Counted from the first letter of the stretch, positions 18,291-28,134 are shown. The stretch: DNA of 64,000 nt from Candidatus Sphingobacterium stercorigallinarum (GCA_019115805.1 DXCW01000111.1:1-64000), one strand, 5' to 3'. Notes: generated by a model not told the origin, from the letters alone. Translations and numbers: made by a program.

Positions 18291-21200
18291 ATGAACAAAA
18301 CGACTACCCGTCTTTTTAAAAGGAATGCAATTCCTTTGGCCTCTGCGTTGATGATGGGCCTTACCATCCCAGCATTTACGTATGCAGCTTCAACAGTAGA
18401 AGCAAGCGGACCCGCATTTCTCGTCCAGCAGCAACAAGTTTCTGGCACTGTTTCCTCAACTGAGGGTCCCCTTCCCGGTGTGACCGTATCAGTAAAAGAA
18501 AATCCTACGGTAGCCACATCGACCGATGATAATGGCCAATTTACCATTCAAGCGACGGAAGGTCAAACCTTGCAATTCCGTGCAATCGGCTACGCCAGTG
18601 TCGAACAGATCGTGGACGGCACATCACTTCAGATTACTCTGCAGGCCGACAATCAAACGATCGATGAGGTTGTTGTTGTTGGTTTCGGGACACAAAAGAA
18701 GGCAAATTTAACTGGCGCGGTGCAGTCGATCGATGCCAAAGATCTCGAAGATCGTCCGGTCACCAACGTGTCTTCCGCCTTGCAAGGAAAATTCGCAGGT
18801 GTCACCATCATCCAAAATTCAGGACAACCCGGAAAAGACAATGGGTCGGTCCGTATCAGAGGACTCGGGACGGTCAACAATGCAGACCCACTGGTCATTG
18901 TGGATGGCGTGGAGAGTAGCATGAACAATATCAATCCAAATGACATTGAATCAACAACTGTCCTAAAAGACGGTCCGAGTGCCGCTATTTATGGATCAAA
19001 AGCTGCCAACGGTGTCATTTTAATCACCACAAAAAAAGGAAAATCTGGAGCTCCTCAATTGAATTACTCTGGATACGCCGGCTGGCAAGCTCCGACACGA
19101 CTTCCAAATTACATGCGTTCATATGACCACGCTGTAATTTTGAATGAAGCGCTTATGAATGAAGGGAAGACAGTCCGCTTTTCGGATACCGAACTTGACG
19201 CTTTTCAAAACCATACCGACTTGGACACCTACCCGGATACCGACTGGTTGGGATTACTCTACTCGGAAAACGGATTTCAACAAAACCACAATGTCCAATT
19301 GTCTGGCGGCACGGATAAGATTAATTATATGGCATCACTTGGCTACTTAGGACAAAATGGAGTCATTCCGGTAGCCAATTCCAATCGATATAATCTGCGC
19401 ACCAACATCGGGGCTCAAGTGACCTCTCGTTTAAAAATCGATTTGGGAGTAGCCTATAATTACCAACGAATCAACGAGCCAGTCAATCCATACACCGGTG
19501 ATATGGCACAGATTTTTAGACAAACCAATCGTATTCCTTCCTTTATTCCTTATAAATACAGCACGGGTGAATACGGATATTATGGTGATGGGAACCCAAT
19601 CGCATGGCTAGATATGGCGTCTACAGATCGTATGATATACAAACATACGAGCGTGAATTTAAGCGGTGAATATGAAATCTTAGACGGCCTAAAATTCAAA
19701 CAGGTTGTCGGTTTCCAACCGATCGACAACATGTCATCGAAATTTGTGAAAGCGATCACTTATTACGACGTAGCGGCACAACAGCCTGGTCCGACTCAAG
19801 GCGTGAATAATTTGACGGTACTCAACTACCAATCCGAGCGCCTCACCATGCAATCGTTATTGACTTATGATAAAACGATCGGCAATCACCAACTCAATTT
19901 ATTGGGGGGATTTATGGATGAAACGCTACGCCACGATTATTCCTCCGCATATCGCCAAGGCTTTCTAACGCAAAATTTGGAAGAGTTAGAATTGGGTGAT
20001 CCAAATGGACAGGTGGCCACAGGTGGAGCGAAAAAGCTAATTCTACGCTCATTCTTTGGAAGAGTGAATTATGCATTTGCAGGCAAATATTTATTCGAGG
20101 CTAATGTGCGCCATGATGGTACCTCGAGATTTATTGGTAAAAACCAGTGGAGTACATTCCCATCCTTTTCTGCAGGATGGCGACTTTCTCAGGAAGATTT
20201 TTTCGTAAACTCTGGATTGAGTAACGCCATCACCGAACTGAAGATCCGTGGAGGTTGGGGTAAGCTAGGTAACCAACAACTACAAGCCGCTGCTTTAACT
20301 AGCTATCCGACCGGAGACAATTATTATCCAGGGCACTTCGTTTTGAGTCCAGGAGTAAATGCTGTTCTGGGCAATGAGCTACAAAGTGGTGGAGCAATCC
20401 TAGATCCGGCTAATCCCTTATTAATCTGGGAGGAAACGGTGAGTTCGAATATCGGTATGGATTTGAATTTTTCTAACAACATCTCGGTAGTAATGGACTA
20501 CTTCGACAGAAAGACCAATTCGGTATTGCTAACGCTACCGGCTCCAAGAACCTTCGGTTTGTCAGATCCTACAGAGAATGCTGGGAAAGTGAGAAATAGA
20601 GGAATTGAATTACAAGTAAATTACCGCAATCAGGTGGGTGATTTTAATTATGAGATATCTGCCAATGGTTCTTATATTAAAAACGAACTGGTAGAGTGGA
20701 AGTCACCAGCTGCCGAACCCCATAGTGATTATTACGTATATCAAGCAGGACTCCCGATTCGTGCGTTTTATGGCTATGAGACCTTAGGTATTTATCGTTC
20801 GGATGAAGAATACCAAAACAGTGGTGTAACTGGCATTAACGGTGGACAGAACATTGGAGCCGGTGACATCATCTACAAAGATCAGAATGGCGATAATAAG
20901 ATTGACGGGCAGGATCGTGTATATATTGGATCACCAGATCCAAAGTATATCTTCGGCTTAACGGCTAATCTATCTTATAAAAACTTCGATTTGAACGTGT
21001 TTTTCCAAGGTGCAGCTGACGTCCAGGGTTATTTGTGGGGCGAGGCGCTTGGTATGATATCCGGTTCGGACAAACCAACAGACATCTACCAAGACCGATT
21101 TCACCCCGAGCACAACCCGAACGGATCCATGCCCAGAGCACTCACGACTTGGGTTCAAAATAGTCCGAGTGGAACTCCATCGGATTTTTGGATCCAAAAT

Positions 21201-21425
21201 GGCAGCTACCTCCGCATGAAAAATTTGACGTTGGGATATAATCTTCCCGAAACCGTTTTATCGAGAATCGGTTTGAAAGGCGCAAAAATATATTATAGCG
21301 GACAAAACTTATTGACCTTTACTGGATTTGCAAAAGGGTTTGATCCTGAAGCACCGGCGGGTACCCGAGGTAATTATTATCCACAAGTAAAAACTAATGT
21401 CTTTGGCTTAAACGTCAATTTTTAA
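18291..21425 (+). CDS. SusC/RagA-family TonB-linked outer-membrane receptor
   Basis: This is a nutrient importer of the outer membrane. The 1044-residue protein has a long signal region (to about residue 33), a carboxypeptidase-regulatory-like domain (about 48-120, GTVSSTEGPLPGVTVSVKEN) and a TonB box-like DEVVVVGFGTQKK. A plug domain (NGVILITTKKGKSG near its end) and a large C-terminal barrel ending in NVFGLNVNF follow. It pairs with the SusD lipoprotein 10 bp downstream. The usual glycan enzymes and sigma/anti-sigma or HTCS regulators are absent next to it, so the ligand is open; small oligosaccharide or another nutrient is possible. Confidence 0.96.
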   Translation: MNKTTTRLFKRNAIPLASALMMGLTIPAFTYAASTVEASGPAFLVQQQQVSGTVSSTEGPLPGVTVSVKENPTVATSTDDNGQFTIQATEGQTLQFRAIGYASVEQIVDGTSLQITLQADNQTIDEVVVVGFGTQKKANLTGAVQSIDAKDLEDRPVTNVSSALQGKFAGVTIIQNSGQPGKDNGSVRIRGLGTVNNADPLVIVDGVESSMNNINPNDIESTTVLKDGPSAAIYGSKAANGVILITTKKGKSGAPQLNYSGYAGWQAPTRLPNYMRSYDHAVILNEALMNEGKTVRFSDTELDAFQNHTDLDTYPDTDWLGLLYSENGFQQNHNVQLSGGTDKINYMASLGYLGQNGVIPVANSNRYNLRTNIGAQVTSRLKIDLGVAYNYQRINEPVNPYTGDMAQIFRQTNRIPSFIPYKYSTGEYGYYGDGNPIAWLDMASTDRMIYKHTSVNLSGEYEILDGLKFKQVVGFQPIDNMSSKFVKAITYYDVAAQQPGPTQGVNNLTVLNYQSERLTMQSLLTYDKTIGNHQLNLLGGFMDETLRHDYSSAYRQGFLTQNLEELELGDPNGQVATGGAKKLILRSFFGRVNYAFAGKYLFEANVRHDGTSRFIGKNQWSTFPSFSAGWRLSQEDFFVNSGLSNAITELKIRGGWGKLGNQQLQAAALTSYPTGDNYYPGHFVLSPGVNAVLGNELQSGGAILDPANPLLIWEETVSSNIGMDLNFSNNISVVMDYFDRKTNSVLLTLPAPRTFGLSDPTENAGKVRNRGIELQVNYRNQVGDFNYEISANGSYIKNELVEWKSPAAEPHSDYYVYQAGLPIRAFYGYETLGIYRSDEEYQNSGVTGINGGQNIGAGDIIYKDQNGDNKIDGQDRVYIGSPDPKYIFGLTANLSYKNFDLNVFFQGAADVQGYLWGEALGMISGSDKPTDIYQDRFHPEHNPNGSMPRALTTWVQNSPSGTPSDFWIQNGSYLRMKNLTLGYNLPETVLSRIGLKGAKIYYSGQNLLTFTGFAKGFDPEAPAGTRGNYYPQVKTNVFGLNVNF

Positions 21426-21435
21426 TCGAACTATC

Positions 21436-23016
21436 ATGTTAAATAAATATAAACTATTTATCCTCGCAGGCTTTTTCGGATTCGTTTCCTGTGAGCCTTT
21501 GGATCAGGAACCTTTAGATCGCAACAACTCAGAGAACTTTTGGAATACCCAAGAGGAAACCGCCTATGCTGTAACCGGATTGTACAGCGGCTGGGAAGTC
21601 GGTTCACAGATCTTCTACATGGATTGTGTTTCGGACAATTCCAATAGTGACTTTTCTTGGGAAGGATTTCAACCATTAGGGAACGGAACCGCTAGTCCCA
21701 CCAACGCCGGAAACGCGGATTCGCGTTATTCCTACGAGCACATCCGCCGAGCGAATTGGATTTTAGAAAATATCGATCAATCGCCTATATCAGAAGAGCT
21801 CAGAGAAAAATTCGTAGGTGAAGTGAGAACAATTCGTGCCTACCGCTATTTAGATATGGCAATACTGTTTGGAGATGTCCCGCTCATTACCAAAACGGTG
21901 ACCACTGATGAAGCATTAGTCGAAGCCACTCCTCGCGCTGAAGTCTTTGCCTTTATCGATAAAGAACTTCGTGAGGCCGCAGATCTTTTACCTGTCAAAC
22001 AAACCGAGACAGGACGCATGACAAAAGGATCGGCACTAGGTCTTTTAGCAAGAAGTCTAGCATTCCAACGTAAACACGAAGAGGTAGCGGTAGTCACGCA
22101 GGAAATCATCGATTTAGGGGTGTACCAACTCTTCAACGACTACGCTGGCTTATTCGAAGAGGCAAACGAATCGAATAGTGAAGTGATCTCCGAAATACAA
22201 CATGTGGCTAAAGTTCAAGGATACACGAGTTTGGGCATCATGATGCCGAATTCTATGGGCGGTTGGAGCTCCATTGTTCCTACACAAAGCCTTGTAGACG
22301 TCTACGAGACTAAAAACGGAAAAACCATTCAAGAAGATCCAGCATATCAGGAGAATCAGCCCTTCACCGACAGAGATCCGCGTTTTGAGGCCACTGTAGT
22401 TTACCCAGGTGCTCGATACAACGGAAGCATCTTCGATCCGCTCAACCCGAGCTCAAGCAACTTTCCGTCAGGTCCAGACAACGCATCCAGCACAGCATAC
22501 AACTATCGTAAGTATTTACAGAACCCATCTAGTTATGAAAACGTATGGGATGTCGGTGTAAACGTCATCGTACAGCGTTATGCAGAAATTCTGCTACTGA
22601 ATGCGGAAGCGAATATTGAATTGAACAGGATCAACGACCAGGTGTATGCAAATATCGATTTAGTTAGAGAGCGAGCAAAGATGCCAAAAGTCGATCGGAA
22701 TACCTATGCCAATCAAAGTGAGCTACGAGAACTCGTTCGACGTGAAATTCGTGTGGAATTAGCCGGTGAAGGAAGACGCTTTTTCGATATTGTAAGATGG
22801 AATATCGCAAAAGATGTAATGAACGGACCGGTCTATGGCTCCTTGTCAAATGGATCAGTAAACAGCACTACTGGTGAGGTGACATTTACCTCTTTGAAAG
22901 ATCGTTTTTTTGTAGAAAACCGTGTATTTAAGGAAGGAAAGAACGAGCTTTGGCCCATTCCTCAGACCGTAATCGATCGGTCTAAGGGCACACTGAAACA
23001 AAACCCGGGATACTAG
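21436..23016 (+). CDS. SusD/RagB-family nutrient-binding outer-membrane lipoprotein
   Basis: This is the surface lid and binding partner of the SusC receptor. It is 526 residues, with a lipobox ending at Cys19 (GFFGFVSC) and the EPLDQEPLD start typical after SusD acylation sites. TPR-like helices lie in the N-terminal half (YEHIRRANWILENIDQSP, GEVRTIRAYRYLDMAILFGD). The family C-terminus contains RREIRVELAGEGRRFFDIVRW and ends WPIPQTVIDRSKGTLKQNPGY. It is co-transcribed with susC and closed by a terminator. The bound ligand cannot be inferred. Confidence 0.96.
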   Translation: MLNKYKLFILAGFFGFVSCEPLDQEPLDRNNSENFWNTQEETAYAVTGLYSGWEVGSQIFYMDCVSDNSNSDFSWEGFQPLGNGTASPTNAGNADSRYSYEHIRRANWILENIDQSPISEELREKFVGEVRTIRAYRYLDMAILFGDVPLITKTVTTDEALVEATPRAEVFAFIDKELREAADLLPVKQTETGRMTKGSALGLLARSLAFQRKHEEVAVVTQEIIDLGVYQLFNDYAGLFEEANESNSEVISEIQHVAKVQGYTSLGIMMPNSMGGWSSIVPTQSLVDVYETKNGKTIQEDPAYQENQPFTDRDPRFEATVVYPGARYNGSIFDPLNPSSSNFPSGPDNASSTAYNYRKYLQNPSSYENVWDVGVNVIVQRYAEILLLNAEANIELNRINDQVYANIDLVRERAKMPKVDRNTYANQSELRELVRREIRVELAGEGRRFFDIVRWNIAKDVMNGPVYGSLSNGSVNSTTGEVTFTSLKDRFFVENRVFKEGKNELWPIPQTVIDRSKGTLKQNPGY

Positions 23017-23040
23017 AGTATACATCTAGTCAACATCATC

Positions 23041-23075
23041 AAGGCTATACCTGGTTTCAGGTATAGCCTTTTTTA
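23041..23075 (+). terminator. terminator of the SusC/SusD operon
   Basis: AAGGCTATACCTG and CAGGTATAGCCTT pair perfectly across a GTTT loop and run into TTTTT. Confidence 0.9.
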
Positions 23076-23096
23076 TGCTTCGTGTTCCTTACGCAA

Positions 23097-23654
23097 TCAC
23101 TTTAGCATCATCCCTATCGAGAGATTTACCTGCTGGTGATTAAAATTCGATCCATAAAAATTCCCTCGAAGCTGTTGCCAACCGTAGCTAGCCGAAATCG
23201 TCAATTTTGTTCGTTTAGGTGAGTCGTAGAGGTAAAAGACTCCTGTTTTCGCCAAGGCACCTCGATCGTATACTGGGCCAATCTTCGGCGCATACCCCAG
23301 ATTTGCCAAAAGGCCAAGTCGTGCGTAGCCCGCCGTCTCCACAAGAGGCAATCGAAAATCGGCAAACAACGGAAACAGATAACGATCATACTGGTGGGCT
23401 GATTCCATTGAATTATCAATTCGGTATTCCCCTTTGAGTGCACCGCTTCCTAATCCAACCCCGGCAAAAAATCTCTCGTTGAAATTCTTGCCGAAGATAA
23501 AATGAAGAGCATACCCCGAAAAGGCCCCTTTATAACCCGGATTTTTCACACCCAGCGTTCCGGCTGCTTCCAAGACCGTATAATATGAAGACTGTGCATA
23601 ACTCTGCTGCGCAAGCATCACCAAGGCCATTGCACAAATAATAACTCTCCGCAT
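23097..23654 (-). CDS. hypothetical outer-membrane beta-barrel protein
   Basis: The protein is 185 residues. A signal peptide (MRRVIICAMALVMLAQQSYAQ) is followed by alternating glycine/aromatic strands such as FFAGVGLGSGALKGEYRI and TISASYGWQQLRG. Together they fit a small eight-stranded barrel of the kind common in Bacteroidota outer membranes. No enzymatic motif is visible. It lies 2 bp downstream of holA on the same strand, so it probably shares that transcript by position only. Confidence 0.65.
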   Translation of the reverse strand: MRRVIICAMALVMLAQQSYAQSSYYTVLEAAGTLGVKNPGYKGAFSGYALHFIFGKNFNERFFAGVGLGSGALKGEYRIDNSMESAHQYDRYLFPLFADFRLPLVETAGYARLGLLANLGYAPKIGPVYDRGALAKTGVFYLYDSPKRTKLTISASYGWQQLRGNFYGSNFNHQQVNLSIGMMLK

Positions 23655-23656
23655 TT

Positions 23657-24670
23657 TTAATGTAGTATTTTGAACACAAGTTCCGTTAACAATTCTCCCG
23701 ATGGAGTGAATGGTCCTGCGTCCACCCCCTTACTTTTCAGATCATAGTCTTTGATCTGCCGAATAACGTCAAACAATTTCCGACGGTTGAAATGACGAGC
23801 AGCGAGCTCATATTCCTTAACAAAGAACGGGTGCACACCCAATGCCTTGGCCGCCTCAGAGGCCTTCTTATCCGGTAAATAGTGATATTTTAACACCTTA
23901 ATAAAATACCCGCCCAAAGATGCGATAACTACGGGAATGGGATTGCTTTTCGGGTTTGCCGCAAAATAATGAACGATTCGCAAAGCTTTGGTACGGTCTC
24001 TTTTTGCTAAAGCCGAGTTCAATTCAAAGACGTTGAAGTCTTTGCTTATACCAATGTTCGCTTCTATATCGTGAACAGTTATCTCTTGCTGCTTGTCTAT
24101 ATTGAGTTCGAGCTTCTCGATCTCACCTGCAATTTTTGACAGATCAGCACCCAGATATTCTGCCATCAACGCCGCCGCCTGAGGGTGTATCTTACGCCCT
24201 TTACTAAGCATTTGGTCATAAATCCATCCCGCTACTTTATCTTCGTATAGCTTATTGGATTCTACGACCACACCCGCTTTCTGTATCAGGTTAAATACCT
24301 TTCGGCGCTTATCTAGTTTACCGTATTTATAGGAAAATACCAGCACCGTACTGGGCAAGGGCTGAAGAAGGTATTGTTGCAATAAGGCATCATCTTTCCA
24401 TCTCATATTTTGAGCTTCTTTCACCAAAATGACCTGATAGTCGCTCATCATCGGATACCTTTTTGCCGTGCTTACTAAGGATGAAAAATCAGTATCCTTA
24501 CCATAAACGATGGTTTGATCAAAGCCCTTCTGCGCATCGTCTAAAACCGTGTGCTCTATCGCGTCGCAAACGATGTCAATATAATAAGACTCTTCTCCAT
24601 GCAGGAAGTATACCGGAGCGAGCTTTTTCTTTTTTATATCAGCAAGTATTGATTGGATATCCATTTGCAC
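23657..24670 (-). CDS. holA: DNA polymerase III subunit delta
   Basis: The delta subunit opens the sliding clamp in the replisome clamp loader. The 337-residue protein shows the expected opening (LAPVYFLHGEESYYIDIVCDAIE), an AAA-like second domain (VLVKEAQNMRW and the VLVFSYKYGKLDKRRKVF region) and a helical C-terminal collar domain. No Walker A motif is present, as is normal for delta. The start ATG 24670 is backed by the conserved N-terminus. The neighbouring HsdR_N-like gene is divergent, with a 65-bp gap. Confidence 0.92.
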   Translation of the reverse strand: MQMDIQSILADIKKKKLAPVYFLHGEESYYIDIVCDAIEHTVLDDAQKGFDQTIVYGKDTDFSSLVSTAKRYPMMSDYQVILVKEAQNMRWKDDALLQQYLLQPLPSTVLVFSYKYGKLDKRRKVFNLIQKAGVVVESNKLYEDKVAGWIYDQMLSKGRKIHPQAAALMAEYLGADLSKIAGEIEKLELNIDKQQEITVHDIEANIGISKDFNVFELNSALAKRDRTKALRIVHYFAANPKSNPIPVVIASLGGYFIKVLKYHYLPDKKASEAAKALGVHPFFVKEYELAARHFNRRKLFDVIRQIKDYDLKSKGVDAGPFTPSGELLTELVFKILH

Positions 24671-24700
24671 GAAAATACAAAATTCGTGTCATTTCTCGCC

Positions 24701-24732
24701 TTTGTAAATCCTATTGAATTTGTGTATTTTTG
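24701..24732 (+). promoter_or_regulatory. full -33/-7 promoter for the HsdR_N-like gene
   Basis: TTTG at 24701 and TATTTTTG at 24725-24732, separated by 20 bp, match both elements of the Bacteroidota consensus. The -7 box ends 3 bp before the annotated ATG, so the message would be leaderless or initiate slightly inside the ORF. Confidence 0.6.
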
Positions 24733-24735
24733 TAA

Positions 24736-25206
24736 ATGTTTACACCGCTTCCGTTGAACCTACCGCCCTATTCTGCTAGAATTACACACAGAGATGGACG
24801 ATATTATATTTTCGACGAGTTACGTAAAAAACATCTTCATCTGACCCCAGAAGAATGGGTTCGACAACATTGGATTTCGCATTTGTCGCAAACCTATAAG
24901 TACCCGCGAAGCTTAATGAAGGTGGAAAGTGGGATCTATCTCAACAGTCTTCAAAAACGTAGTGACTTAGTCGTTCTTAATCAACAAGGCGACAGTGTAC
25001 TTTTGGCAGAGTTTAAAGCGCCGTCTGTCAAAATTACAGAAAAGACGTTTTCACAGATCGCGAATTACAACACAATCTACAAAATTCCGTTACTTTTAGT
25101 GAGTAATGGAATTGAGCATTATTATTGCAGAATAGATTTCCAACGGGCGGGATTCGATTTTCTGCCGACTTTGCCATCTTTTTCGGAGAGTCATTTTGGA
25201 TATTAA
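24736..25206 (+). CDS. orphan type I restriction HsdR_N-like PD-(D/E)XK domain protein
   Basis: This is a 156-residue stand-alone version of the N-terminal nuclease domain of HsdR. The RSDLVV strand with the metal-binding Asp and the LLAEFKAP strand with E-x-K give the PD-(D/E)XK layout. No helicase motor and no hsdM or hsdS genes are nearby, so this is not a complete restriction system. Such solo proteins are widespread in Bacteroidota next to core genes, and their role is unknown; nucleic-acid repair or processing is an inference. The ATG at 24736 is almost at the predicted transcription start. Confidence 0.78.
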   Translation: MFTPLPLNLPPYSARITHRDGRYYIFDELRKKHLHLTPEEWVRQHWISHLSQTYKYPRSLMKVESGIYLNSLQKRSDLVVLNQQGDSVLLAEFKAPSVKITEKTFSQIANYNTIYKIPLLLVSNGIEHYYCRIDFQRAGFDFLPTLPSFSESHFGY

Positions 25207-25247
25207 AATAAATATTATATTAGTAGCTTAAACACAGAAAGAAACGA

Positions 25248-25946
25248 ATGAGTATCAACAAAGACGAATTCAGAAAATACGCGATTAAACATCTAAGAAT
25301 AGGTAGTCAACATGTGGATGGTTACATCTCACGCGTTCAGCAAAAATTACCGTCAAATTTGACGCCTTATATTATTGAAGAGCGTCAAATGAATGTCGCA
25401 CAAATGGATGTTTTCTCTCGCCTGATGATGGATCGAATTATCTTTTTAGGAGATGCGATTAACGATCAGGTTGCCAACATCGTCCAGGCACAATTACTTT
25501 TTTTGCAGTCCACGGACGCACAACGCGATATACAGATCTATATCAATTCGCCAGGGGGAAGTGTATATGCTGGCTTAGGGATATACGATACCATGCAGTA
25601 TATTGCACCTGACGTAGCCACGATCTGTACGGGAATGGCTGCATCTATGGGGGCGGTTTTGCTAGTCGCTGGCGCTAAAGGTAAGCGCGCGGCGTTACGT
25701 CACTCCCGCGTGATGATCCACCAACCATCCGGGGGGTCACAAGGAGTCGCTGCCGATATGGAAATTAATCTTCGGGAAATCCTCAAGCTTAAGGAAGAAT
25801 TGTACAACATTATTGCTGAACATTCCGGCCAAACCTATAAATGGGTTGAAGAATCATCTGATCGCGACTATTGGATGCGTGCACCCGAAGCGAAAGAGTT
25901 TGGTATGATAGATGAGGTGTTACAACCGAAAAAGGAAACAAAATAA
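25248..25946 (+). CDS. clpP: ATP-dependent Clp protease proteolytic subunit
   Basis: This is the serine peptidase of the ClpXP proteasome-like machine in the cytoplasm. The 232-residue protein has the complete catalytic triad: Ser133 in MAASMGAVL, His158 in VMIHQP and Asp207 in SSDRDYWM. The 25- and 49-residue spacings equal those of E. coli ClpP. The N-terminus is longer by about 20 residues than in E. coli, as in other Bacteroidota. clpX follows after 5 bp, so the two form one operon; the tig gene that often precedes clpP is absent. Confidence 0.97.
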   Translation: MSINKDEFRKYAIKHLRIGSQHVDGYISRVQQKLPSNLTPYIIEERQMNVAQMDVFSRLMMDRIIFLGDAINDQVANIVQAQLLFLQSTDAQRDIQIYINSPGGSVYAGLGIYDTMQYIAPDVATICTGMAASMGAVLLVAGAKGKRAALRHSRVMIHQPSGGSQGVAADMEINLREILKLKEELYNIIAEHSGQTYKWVEESSDRDYWMRAPEAKEFGMIDEVLQPKKETK

Positions 25947-25951
25947 AGACA

Positions 25952-27202
25952 ATGAGTAAATCGAATAATAGAGGCATCCACTGCTCTTTTTGCGGCATCA
26001 GTAAGAATGAAGCCCAAATGCTTATAGCAGGTGATGGCGCGCACATCTGTGATCGATGTGTGCAGCAAGCCGGAGAGATATTAGCAGAGGAGCTGAAGCA
26101 GAGAAAGAATAAATCGATCCAAACAGCTCTCAAATTAATTCGTCCTAAAGAAATCAAAGAACATCTTGACCAATATGTAATCGGGCAAGATGATGCAAAA
26201 AAAGTCATTTCCGTTGCCGTCTATAATCATTACAAGCGGTTAAATCAACGCGTGGAACCTGACGAAATCGAAATTGAAAAATCAAATTTGATTATCGTCG
26301 GAGAGACCGGAACAGGAAAGACACTACTTGCTAAAACCGTTGCAAAAATACTAAATGTACCTTTTTGTATTGTGGATGCAACCGTACTTACTGAAGCGGG
26401 ATATGTGGGGGAAGATGTAGAGAGTATTTTAACTCGTTTACTTCAAGCTGCCGATTACGACGTGACAGCAGCGGAACGTGGTATCATCTATATTGATGAA
26501 ATCGACAAAATAGCGAGGAAAAGCGATAATCCATCGATCACACGGGATGTATCTGGAGAAGGTGTGCAACAAGCCCTACTAAAGATATTGGAAGGCACCA
26601 GTGTCAATGTTCCACCCCAAGGAGGTAGAAAACATCCGGATCAAAAGATGATATCCGTAAATACAGGTAATATCTTATTCATTTGTGGTGGTGCATTCGA
26701 CGGCATTCAGAAAAAAATCGCAAATCGTTTAAAGACGACTACTGTCGGGTATAAGATGAAGGATGAGGATCAGGATATTGATTTGAATAACCTCTACAAA
26801 TATATCACGCCACAGGACTTGAAAAATTTCGGTCTAATTCCGGAATTGATTGGACGACTACCGGTCCTAACACACCTAAATCCGCTTGATCGTGATACGT
26901 TATTAAACATCTTGACAGAGCCAAAAAACGCACTGATCAAACAATACGTAAAGCTCTTCGAATATGAGGGCGTTAAATTGACATTTGATCCCGAGGTATA
27001 CGACTTTATCGTTGATAAAGCTTGGGAATTCAAATTAGGCGCCCGTGGTTTACGGAGTATTTGCGAGGCGATTATGTTAGATGCGATGTTCGAGGCCCCC
27101 ACGAGTAAGGACAAGTCCGACACCAAAGAGTTACAAATCACTTTGGAGTACGCTAAAAACAAGTTCTCCAAAACCGATTTTAAAAAGCTACAAGTTGCTT
27201 AA
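25952..27202 (+). CDS. clpX: ATP-dependent Clp protease ATP-binding subunit ClpX
   Basis: This is the AAA+ unfoldase that recognises substrates and feeds ClpP. It is 416 residues. The C4 zinc-binding domain has its cysteines at 11, 14, 33 and 36. Walker A GETGTGKT is at 117-124, Walker B in [10 protein letters not shown], the pore loop in [10 protein letters not shown], the IGF-equivalent region lies around residue 265-275, and a sensor-2 arginine is in the GARGLRSI motif. The operon with clpP ends in a terminator. Confidence 0.97.
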   Translation: MSKSNNRGIHCSFCGISKNEAQMLIAGDGAHICDRCVQQAGEILAEELKQRKNKSIQTALKLIRPKEIKEHLDQYVIGQDDAKKVISVAVYNHYKRLNQRVEPDEIEIEKSNLIIVGETGTGKTLLAKTVAKILNVPFCIVDATVLTEAGYVGEDVESILTRLLQAADYDVTAAERGIIYIDEIDKIARKSDNPSITRDVSGEGVQQALLKILEGTSVNVPPQGGRKHPDQKMISVNTGNILFICGGAFDGIQKKIANRLKTTTVGYKMKDEDQDIDLNNLYKYITPQDLKNFGLIPELIGRLPVLTHLNPLDRDTLLNILTEPKNALIKQYVKLFEYEGVKLTFDPEVYDFIVDKAWEFKLGARGLRSICEAIMLDAMFEAPTSKDKSDTKELQITLEYAKNKFSKTDFKKLQVA

Positions 27203-27210
27203 CTTTCGGA

Positions 27211-27237
27211 CCCTCGCAGTTATGTGAGGGTTTTTTT
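27211..27237 (+). terminator. terminator of clpP-clpX
   Basis: CCCTCGCA and TGTGAGGG pair, with one G-T wobble, around a short loop and lead into seven T. Confidence 0.85.
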
Positions 27238-27273
27238 ACCCCCAAAATCCCGGTTACCTAAAAGAAAATTATT

Positions 27274-28098
27274 ATGAAAACAAATAAAGAGAACCAGGAG
27301 ATCGAGTCCCCTGTTAAAGCTGGTCTAAAAACAAAAGAAGACATCGTTAACAATTGGCTTCCTAGATACACAGGACGCAGTTTGGAAGACTTTGGCGAAT
27401 ATATACTACTGACCAACTTCAGCAATTACGTACAGCTATTTTCTCAAATGCATGAGGGTGCTGAGATTTTGGGTACGGACAAGCCCATGCAGACCTGTAC
27501 TGCAGACGGTATCACCATCATTAATTTTGGAATGGGTAGCCCAGTAGCTGCCACTGTCATGGATCTGCTTACCGCTATTTCTCCCAAAGCTGTTTTATTT
27601 CTAGGCAAAACCGGTGTGTTGAAAAAGAAAATCAACGTGGGCGAATTAATTCTTCCCATTGCGGCCATCCGGGGGGAAGGGACGTCAAACGATTACCTGC
27701 CACCCGAAGTACCTTCCCTTCCTGCTTTTGCGTTACAAAAGGCAATTTCGACTACTATCCGTGATCATTCACGGGACTATTGGACCGGAACCGTTTATAC
27801 AACGAACCGTCGGGTTTGGGAGCATGATAAGCAGTTTAAAAAATATCTCAAAAGTATTCGCGCGATGGCGGTGGACATGGAAACAGCAACCATCTTTTCG
27901 GTTGGTTTTGCAAATAAGATACCGACAGGAGCGCTGCTTTTGGTCTCTGACCAGCCGATGATCCCAGAAGGAGTGAAAACAGAAATATCCGACGTAACGG
28001 TGACTAAATCTTACGTGGAGACCCATGTGAAAATCGGCATCGACGCCTTAAAACAACTTATAAATAATGGCTTAACGGTAAAGCACTTGAAATTTTAA
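27274..28098 (+). CDS. amn: AMP nucleosidase
   Basis: The enzyme hydrolyses AMP to adenine and ribose 5-phosphate. The 274-residue protein is the short form, lacking the N-terminal domain of E. coli Amn, as in other Bacteroidota. Nucleoside-phosphorylase-fold hallmarks are present: the NFGMGSPVAATVMDLL loop, the LFLGKTGVLKKKINVGELIL strand and the AVDMETATIFSVG region with the purine-binding glutamate. The gene follows a terminator and precedes the CBS gene by 36 bp. A general nucleoside phosphorylase is less likely given the sequence style. Confidence 0.88.
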   Translation: MKTNKENQEIESPVKAGLKTKEDIVNNWLPRYTGRSLEDFGEYILLTNFSNYVQLFSQMHEGAEILGTDKPMQTCTADGITIINFGMGSPVAATVMDLLTAISPKAVLFLGKTGVLKKKINVGELILPIAAIRGEGTSNDYLPPEVPSLPAFALQKAISTTIRDHSRDYWTGTVYTTNRRVWEHDKQFKKYLKSIRAMAVDMETATIFSVGFANKIPTGALLLVSDQPMIPEGVKTEISDVTVTKSYVETHVKIGIDALKQLINNGLTVKHLKF

Positions 28099-28120
28099 GA
28101 AATAAAAATAGACAAACAGA

Positions 28121-28128
28121 AAAGGAGG
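28121..28128 (+). promoter_or_regulatory. strong Shine-Dalgarno AAAGGAGG before the CBS gene
   Basis: AAAGGAGG lies 6 bp before the ATG at 28135. Most genes in this window have no such site, as is usual in Bacteroidota, so this one stands out and fixes the start. Confidence 0.7.
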
Positions 28129-28134
28129 ATCACC

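Noticed and set aside
24736-25206. Restriction-modification or other defence system
   Set aside because: No helicase, methylase, specificity subunit or other defence genes are near the HsdR_N-like ORF.
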